From assembly GCA_029934695.1 (NCBI GenBank), contig JAOZLU010000294.1, positions 1 to 8,410 of the forward strand: a stretch of DNA of 8,410 bases, given 5' to 3'. This document shows positions 1 to 5,700 of the stretch, piece by piece. The position numbers and the translations under genes were made by a program. How positions within the stretch are numbered: the stretch's first letter is position 1; each line of letters opens with the position of its first letter. The notes beneath the pieces are model-generated. The model had not been told where the DNA came from and made no database searches. It was given only the letters and a program-made list of their open reading frames with translations. The stretch comes from Desulfobacterales bacterium. GTDB lineage: Bacteria; Desulfobacterota; Desulfobacteria; Desulfobacterales; 4be13.

Positions 1-629
1 CATATCAGCCGGAGAAAATCACATAAAACAGACGCGACAAGCGGATAGAAGGGAGATTGCCGCTCATTTATTATCCGTTGGCGAAACGCATTGATCCACG
101 GCAGTATTTCAGATGCATATAATACAGCTTTGTCAATGAAAACCGGGTCGGCGTCAGACCAGCCTTTTGACAAAAGAAAATAAAGATATTCCAGTTCCAC
201 AGACAGGTGGTCAGGGGGATCGTTGGAATGGCTTGTCAGCGACAATCCTTCGGATTCAAGACGTTTCTTCATCATCATTGCAGGCTGGCCCATTAATATG
301 GCATTTTCGGATACATAGCAGGACTCGTAAAGCGGAGCCGCGATTCCTCCCCTGGCATTAATGAACAGACGGATGTATTCCTCTTCGAGATGATAAAAAA
401 GAGCATCTGCGGCAGTAAAATTTCCGACAGCGGCTCTGAGCTGCCTCAGAACATCAGGAGGTGCATAATTCACCACAAGCTCTTTGAACGGACGAAGATA
501 GGCATCTGGCCGGAGCATTTCCTCACACTGATCAGAATCGGGTCCCCAAAAAGCCCGGCACATTTTTCCAATCCCCTCAAGCAGAAAAGTCTGCTGACTT
601 GTTGATAGAGACAGAGTATATTTTTTCAT
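1..629 (-). CDS. TorD/DmsD-family cytoplasmic chaperone, 3' end cut by window edge
   Basis: This reading frame is open from the ATG at 629-627 to the left edge: 209 codons and no stop. Members of this family bind the Tat signal peptide and apo-form of a molybdopterin oxidoreductase until its cofactor is inserted, so it should act in the cytoplasm. Visible signature residues are EEEYIRLF at residues 82-89, then APLYESCY at 98-105, LMGQP at 112-116, and DPPDHLSVELEYL at 137-149; the DPPDH..VE.E block is the family hallmark. FYPLVASVLCDFL near the end matches the last helix of the fold. The family usually runs to about 200-230 residues, so only a few residues should be missing. The start is supported by an AGG a few bases upstream; a stronger GGGAGG at 659-654 lies too far away to serve it. 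The client enzyme is not in the window. It lies 221 bp from the GNAT gene and probably has its own promoter. Family call firm; exact client unknown. Confidence 0.88.
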   Translation of the reverse strand, partial: MKKYTLSLSTSQQTFLLEGIGKMCRAFWGPDSDQCEEMLRPDAYLRPFKELVVNYAPPDVLRQLRAAVGNFTAADALFYHLEEEYIRLFINARGGIAAPLYESCYVSENAILMGQPAMMMKKRLESEGLSLTSHSNDPPDHLSVELEYLYFLLSKGWSDADPVFIDKAVLYASEILPWINAFRQRIINERQSPFYPLVASVLCDFLRLI

Positions 630-754
630 ATTCAACCTGTTTCGGAAACTTTTCCTCCCGTTAAATTTATCCTCTGATCCGCTGTCATCTGAACAGAAGA
701 CAGAAAATCCGTTTCATCCTCTGATTGGAAAATGGAGTGCGGAAATGGCAGCCC

Positions 755-773
755 TATGCGAAATTTTCGCATA
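755..773. promoter_or_regulatory. 19-bp perfect palindrome upstream of the TorD-family gene
   Basis: TATGCGAAATTTTCGCATA is two perfect 9-base arms around a single central base. It sits in the 221-bp gap, about 126 bp upstream of the chaperone start. With almost no loop it is more like a dimeric regulator's binding site than an RNA hairpin. There is no run of T after it on either strand. The function is inferred from symmetry and position only, and I cannot name a regulator. Confidence 0.35.
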
Positions 774-800
774 ACCGGGTGTCCACGTTGCAAATCCCGT

Positions 801-827
801 CCGGCCTGATGGAATTTGTCAGTCCGG
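801..827 (-). terminator. weak stem-loop just after the GNAT stop codon
   Basis: CCGGACTGA and TCAGGCCGG (minus-strand reading) pair at 8 of 9 positions around a 9-base loop. The stem begins 23 bp past the TAG of the acetyltransferase gene. Its position suits a transcript end, but only a short T run follows, so it is a poor intrinsic terminator. It could be an mRNA-stabilising hairpin or chance. Confidence 0.3.
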
Positions 828-850
828 CAGGAGCGGCATAAGGCAAATGA

Positions 851-1312
851 CTATTCACCAATAACCTTCATCATTGCGATTTCATCACAATCCGGGAATT
901 TGACACAAATAATGCAGTCCGCCCATATTTTCAGGGGAAGCTGGGCCCTTTCTATTTGCACAAAGTCGTGTTTCCTGAAAAATCCCGGTCGGTACGTCAG
1001 CGTGAACACTTTCCTTATGTTAAACGATTTTGCCTCGGAAAGGGCTGCTTCAGCAAGCTTTGTTCCGATCTTTTTTCCTGTGTGATCGGGATCTACTGCC
1101 AGAGACCGTATTTCTGCAAGGTCTTCCCAGCAGAACTGCAAAGCGCAGCAGCCCACAACATTATTTTCCTCATCATCCACATAGACTGTGAAATCCCTTA
1201 CATGGTCATAAAGCTGACTCAGAGGGCGGGCAAGAAGCTCTCCTTTCTCGCCGTATTTCTGAAGAAGTCCGTGGATGGCTTTTATGTCTTTTATGGTTGC
1301 TCTTCTGATCAT
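851..1312 (-). CDS. argA: short ArgA-type N-acetyltransferase (GNAT family; probable N-acetylglutamate synthase)
   Basis: The predicted 153-residue protein is a single GNAT domain. It closely fits the short stand-alone N-acetylglutamate synthases, which transfer acetyl from acetyl-CoA to glutamate in the first step of arginine synthesis in the cytoplasm. Typical stretches are MIRRATIKDI at the start, GELLARPLSQLYDHVRDF at 24-41, CWEDLAEIRSLAV at 61-73 (the strand before the acetyl-CoA loop), FTLTYRPGFF at 103-112, and LPLKIWADC..C.KFPDCDE at 125-144. One oddity is that the acetyl-CoA loop reads TGKKIG (78-83), where RGxGIG is usual. I chose the ATG at 1312 because family members begin MIR(K/R)AT. 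A GTG at 1327, overlapping the stop of the OmpA gene as GTGA, would add five residues; neither start has a strong ribosome site. It follows the OmpA-lipoprotein gene by 11 bp and is probably co-transcribed. The family is firm; glutamate as substrate is inferred. Confidence 0.83.
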   Translation of the reverse strand: MIRRATIKDIKAIHGLLQKYGEKGELLARPLSQLYDHVRDFTVYVDDEENNVVGCCALQFCWEDLAEIRSLAVDPDHTGKKIGTKLAEAALSEAKSFNIRKVFTLTYRPGFFRKHDFVQIERAQLPLKIWADCIICVKFPDCDEIAMMKVIGE

Positions 1313-1323
1313 CTTATTATAAA

Positions 1324-2298
1324 TCACCGAAACATTGACTCAGCATCTATTCCTTCATCCAGGACAATGATTTCCACCCGGCGGTTCTGCTGACGTCCGG
1401 CCTCGGTTTTATTGCTCGCCACCGGGTAGTTTCTGCCATAACCTTTGGTCGTAATCCGGGTTGCGCGGATTCCCTTTTCTGCCAAAACATCGCGCACAGC
1501 ATCTGCCCGGTGCTGGGAAAGCGAGCGGTTAATCGCTTCGCCGCCCCTGCTGTCCGTATGCCCCTCAATCAGTATATTGCGGTTCGGATTCTCTTCAAGG
1601 AAATCAGCAATCCCATCAAGCTGACGCACTGCCCCCGGCATCAAACGGGCCTTTCCAGATTCAAACAGCACATCCCCGAGGGTCAGAACCATCCCCCGGT
1701 TCGTCCGTTCGGCTTTTAATTGGGACAACTCTTGTTTCAATTTCCGGGTCTCTGCTCTTGCCAATTCAGTTTCTCTGCGGGCAGCTTCGGCCTCACGCGC
1801 CCTGACTTCGGCCTCACGAGTCTTGGCTTTAAGCTCCATGGACCTGGTTTCGAGTTCAAAGGCCCTCTCCTCAGCTTCATCAGCTTTGGCTTCCGCCTCC
1901 TTTCTTGCCTGTTCCGCTTCATATTTAAGAGAATCTGTCTGCACTTTCTGCTTTTCCCTGGCAAGAAGTTTTATTTTTTTCTCCGCTATTTTTCGCTCCG
2001 CGGTCACCACTGCAAGTTCAACCTTGGTTTTTGCCAAGTAGGCCATACGCTCCATCTCCTGAAAATTTTCAGCTTCCTGGGCTTTCCCCAATGCCTTGCC
2101 AGCCTCGCGCATGGCAATCGGCGCATGAGAGACGATATCAGGATTTGACCGGGCCTGAACATAAGCTGAACGGGTGCGTTCAAGCGTATCCGTTGTCTTG
2201 GGAACCGTGCTGCATCCTGTTATCATCAGTGCGATGACTGAAATAACAACCATAACCCGTCTTTCAGACAGAGCAAAATGGGCATAAATATCTTTCAT
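1324..2298 (-). CDS. outer-membrane lipoprotein: DUF4398-like segment, long charged helix, C-terminal OmpA peptidoglycan-binding domain
   Basis: The product has 324 residues. A hydrophobic signal peptide ends in a lipobox, ITGC, with the lipidated Cys at 29. Ser at +2 predicts the outer membrane by the E. coli sorting rule. Residues about 35-100 resemble DUF4398 (HAP at 58-60, then spaced Ala and Leu residues). Residues about 93-198 are a long Glu/Lys/Arg/Ala-rich helix, likely a coiled-coil stalk. Residues about 202-312 are an OmpA domain with IEGHTDSRG at 244-252 and GYGRNYPVASN at 286-296, ending in NRRVEI. Asp249 and Arg264 lie 15 residues apart, as do the two residues that hold diaminopimelate in OmpA. 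It should link the outer membrane to the cell wall. The frame stays open upstream to 2367, but the ATG at 2298 fits: it is preceded at 9 bases by GAGGGGG, which overlaps the previous gene's end, and it places the signal peptide correctly. Confidence 0.88.
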   Translation of the reverse strand: MKDIYAHFALSERRVMVVISVIALMITGCSTVPKTTDTLERTRSAYVQARSNPDIVSHAPIAMREAGKALGKAQEAENFQEMERMAYLAKTKVELAVVTAERKIAEKKIKLLAREKQKVQTDSLKYEAEQARKEAEAKADEAEERAFELETRSMELKAKTREAEVRAREAEAARRETELARAETRKLKQELSQLKAERTNRGMVLTLGDVLFESGKARLMPGAVRQLDGIADFLEENPNRNILIEGHTDSRGGEAINRSLSQHRADAVRDVLAEKGIRATRITTKGYGRNYPVASNKTEAGRQQNRRVEIIVLDEGIDAESMFR

Positions 2299-2302
2299 TG
2301 TC

Positions 2303-2707
2303 TTATTCCCCCTCTTCCTTGTTTCTGTTTTCGCGTGTTCTCTCAAACTCGTCTCGTAACGTGTCAATGCTGTCTGTCAGCTCACGGATGTGTTTTTTTA
2401 TTTTTTCGGCCCGCGCCTTTGCCTCGGCTAACTGGGCATCTGCCAAGGCTTCCTCAGCTTTATGCCGGGCCGCGGTGTATGCCTGTCTCTCCAAAGCTGT
2501 CCTTGCCTCCTGCAATTTCTCCTGGGCAAGCCTCAGCTCACGCGGTGCATATTTCTCGGCATCGCTTTCCTGGGCCCGAATAATGAACATCTCCGCACTT
2601 GAGATTTTATCAGCAACCATTATCTCCCTGCCTCCGCAGGCAGCCAGCAGCAACACTCCAAAAATTATAACCATCCCCTGACGGATAATTTTTGCTTTTC
2701 GCATCAT
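2303..2707 (-). CDS. small DUF4398-type lipoprotein
   Basis: The product has 134 residues. A short basic N-terminus and hydrophobic core end in the lipobox LLAAC, with the lipidated Cys at 24. Gly at +2 predicts the outer membrane. The mature part is almost entirely helical and rich in Ala, Glu, Lys and Arg. YAPRELRLAQEKL at 53-65 is the pattern typical of DUF4398, followed by EEALADAQLAEAKA at 85-98 and a charged tail. No enzymatic residues are seen; the biochemical role of DUF4398 is not known to me. The frame opens with a GTG at 2713, but the ATG at 2707 sits 8 bases after AAGGA and is preferred; an ATG at 2704 is also possible. It lies 47 bp after the PKD gene. Its TAA is 4 bp from the next ATG, so translation of the two lipoproteins is probably coupled. 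Its resemblance to the first half of the next protein suggests a duplication. Confidence 0.82.
   Translation of the reverse strand: MMRKAKIIRQGMVIIFGVLLLAACGGREIMVADKISSAEMFIIRAQESDAEKYAPRELRLAQEKLQEARTALERQAYTAARHKAEEALADAQLAEAKARAEKIKKHIRELTDSIDTLRDEFERTRENRNKEEGE
2308..2314 (-). promoter_or_regulatory. ribosome binding site that fixes the OmpA-lipoprotein start
   Basis: GAGGGGG ends 9 bases before the ATG at 2298. It lies inside the last codons of the preceding lipoprotein gene, beside its TAA. This selects 2298 over the longer upstream frame and points to coupled translation of the two genes. Confidence 0.65.
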
Positions 2708-2713
2708 ATTCAC

Positions 2714-2720
2714 TTTCCTT
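2714..2720 (-). promoter_or_regulatory. ribosome binding site of the small lipoprotein gene
   Basis: AAGGAAA lies 2 bases before the GTG at 2713, which is too close. The AAGGA core is 8 bases before the ATG at 2707, which is ideal. This is why the ATG was chosen as the start. Confidence 0.55.
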
Positions 2721-2754
2721 AAATGGATTCTTAAAGAATAATCTGTCCGGTTTC

Positions 2755-5700
2755 TTATTTACGCTGATGAACCTGAACCGTGATCTTATCCCAACTGACG
2801 CCCGATTTCACACCGGTCCCGTCATCAACACGCAGACTGACTGTATATTCTCCTGCCTTTTTGAATGCATGTCTCACCTTTGCCCCCTGATCGCTGCTTC
2901 CGTCTCCGAAATCCCAATAAAAGATAAGCGGGTCATTGTCAGGATCATGGGAAGCGGTCGCATCAAAGAGAATGGCATCATGTGCGCCGCCGGCAAAGGT
3001 TTCACGATCTCCTCCGGCCTCTGCCACGGGCGGCGAATTCACCCGGATATTCACAACATCCCCGACAACGCCGCATGATGTCCCGGAATTGTCGGTTACA
3101 GTCAGCTGGGCCTCATAACTGCCTGGAGTCTCATACAGATGACTCACCTTTCCGGAGTGCGGGTTTCCGGATTTCAGTTCTGAAACAACGCCGTCTCCGA
3201 AATCCCATTGAAAAGAAATAATGGAGCCGTCGCTGTCCCTGCTGGCTGATCCGTCAAACAGGACATCATCTCCGGGTGATACGATGCGATCCGGGCCGGC
3301 ATTCGCAACCGGCGGATCATTGACAATGACCAGCGCGGAAGTTTGCACACGATTGTTGTTCACGGGCCTTCCGTCGTCAATTTCCAGAAGAAGGACGTAG
3401 GTTCCGGGAAAATACCATCTGTGACGGACCTCCTCACCCTTCTCATTGGGACTTCCGTCGCCAAAATGCCACGAATAAGAGACAATCTCCCCATCCGAAT
3501 CCTGAGAATCTCTGCCGCTTAACGTGGCTTCCTCCCCTTCACAGATATTTATGATTGAAGATTGACACTGCTCATCAGCCATTAAGCGACAATCGTTAAT
3601 TGTGATTACAGGCTTGGGCGGATCATTCACAGTGACCGCCAGAGTGTCTGTATCGCTGTTATTGCCAAGCTCTGTATTGTCAGTTACCGTCAATACGACC
3701 TCATACTGGCCGGGCTTCTCGTACTGGTGAGTGGGCTGAACTCCGGTGTCGGTGTGACCATCGCCAAAATCCCATCTATATGAAGAAAGCACACCGTCGG
3801 GGTCTGTTGACGAAGACCCGTCAAAGGTGACGACCTGATAAACGCCAACCAACTGGGCATCACCGGCTTCCGCGACTGGCGGGGCGTTAATCCTCACCCG
3901 TTTTTTTCCGGAAGTCTGGTTGCAGTCGGTGCCGGAATCTGTTGTGACCGTCAGCGTGACAACATAATCCCCGGATTTCTCAAACGTATGTTCCACTGCT
4001 TCCCCCTGTCCGCGGGTTCCGTCTCCGAAATCCCATTCCCATTTGATGACGGACGCGGAGATGTCAGCACTGACAGAGGAGAGCTTTTCGGTTTGCGAGA
4101 TGCGTTTAGCTGTTTGCGAGGCATCAAAATGCACCGGTTTTCCCATTTCTGCGGTCATCTGGCACACAAACTCAGCGGCCGGTGCGGCATGAACGGTGAC
4201 AATAATCACATCATCATCTGTATTATCACAGTCCGCCATCCGATCTCCGGTAATTATCAGCCGGACCCGGTAACGGCCTGACTTGGCGTAAACATGCATG
4301 GGGATGGGGCCGCCTCCGGTTGTTCCGTCGCCAAAATCCCACTCAAAAGTGTTGACCAGACCATCCAAATCTCTTGACCGGGTCCCGTCAAAATGGACAA
4401 TCTCGCCCGCACACACAGCCTTATCAGGGCCTGCGTCCGCAATGGGGGATTCGACAACCTTTACCATGATCTGGTCGGTATCTGTGTTTCCGCGTTCCAG
4501 TCCTGAGTCATCCGTGACTGTCAGCATTACCGGATAGACCCCGCCGTCTGTGTAAATTTTCGTAGGATTGACACCTTCCACGGCCGAGTCGTCTCCAAAA
4601 TTCCAGTGATATTTCATAGGCCCGCCCTCGGGGTCAGTTGATCCGGCACCGTCGAAAATCGCAATTTTACCGGCGCAAACAGTAATGTCTTCCCCTGCAT
4701 TGGCCACGGGCGCGTCGTTGAGCTTTGCTCGGATGGAGGAGGCTGAACGGGCGTTTTTCAGACCGGTTCCGTCATCCACCGTCAGGATGACCGGGTAATT
4801 CCCCCCTTGCGTGTATGTGTGAAATACTTTCTCCCCTCTTCCGGGAGGACTTTTGTCCCCAAAGTCCCATATATGAATCAGGGGGTCGCCATCTGCATCA
4901 CTGGAGTCTGAAGCATCCAGCATAATTGTTCTCTCATTGGTGTAAATATGTTTGCCTGCACGAGCCACCGGCTGATGATTGACCCGGATAAAAACCTCGT
5001 CCTGAGCCGCAGAGTTTTGTACGCGGTTGTTGTCAATCACCGTAAGCATTGCCGCGTAAACCCCTGGTTCGCTGAATGTGCATTGGAATGCGGAACGGGG
5101 AATGCGGAACGGGGAATGCGGTGCTTCAGAGCTTTGGTCTTCAGAGAGTCCAAGTCGCTGGGTTCTGCATTTAAAGACTCTCCCTTTCTGTTTTTCGCAC
5201 GCTGCATTCGAGAACTCCCACTGGTAAGAAATGATTTTTCCATCCGGGTCATAAGAGCGGCTCCCGTCAAGACGGATATTGTCCCCGGGCGCAAGAATAA
5301 TGACTGACGATTGGCGATTAGCGGCTGCCGGGCGGGTGTTTTTGCTTGGCAACTGACAATCGGCTATTGCAACAGGGGATTCGTTGATAACGACCACCGC
5401 TTTATCAAAATGAAACGCGCCTTCATGTCCTGAATGGTCATAAACCGTCAGCATCACATTATATTTTCCCGGTTTGGCATAACTGTGAGAAATCTTTTCA
5501 AAGTCTGAATTCAGGACATCAAATTTTGAAGACTGTGTGCCATCTCCCAAGTCCCACTGGAACATGCTGATTTCACCATCCGGATCAACAGAACCGGAAG
5601 CATCAAAGCTGAACACCTGCCCTGGCGCACCAACTCGGTCCGGACCTGCGTCTGCGATGGGCAGGCGATTCACGATCACCGTGATTTCATCGGACGTTTG

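Noticed and set aside
956..1393. 145-codon open frame on the plus strand opposite the acetyltransferase gene
   Set aside because: It is antisense to a strongly supported GNAT gene, has no family-like sequence or ribosome site, and its end runs into the OmpA gene. It is a shadow frame.
1324..2367. Longer 347-residue version of the OmpA lipoprotein starting at 2367
   Set aside because: It would overlap the preceding gene by 65 bp and put 23 charged residues ahead of the signal peptide. The ATG at 2298 has a good ribosome site and a proper lipoprotein signal.
5037..5294. 85-codon minus-strand frame overlapping the PKD domain 7 insert
   Set aside because: It exists because the 14-bp repeat has no stop in any frame. 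The PKD frame continues through the region, so this is a by-product and not a separate gene.
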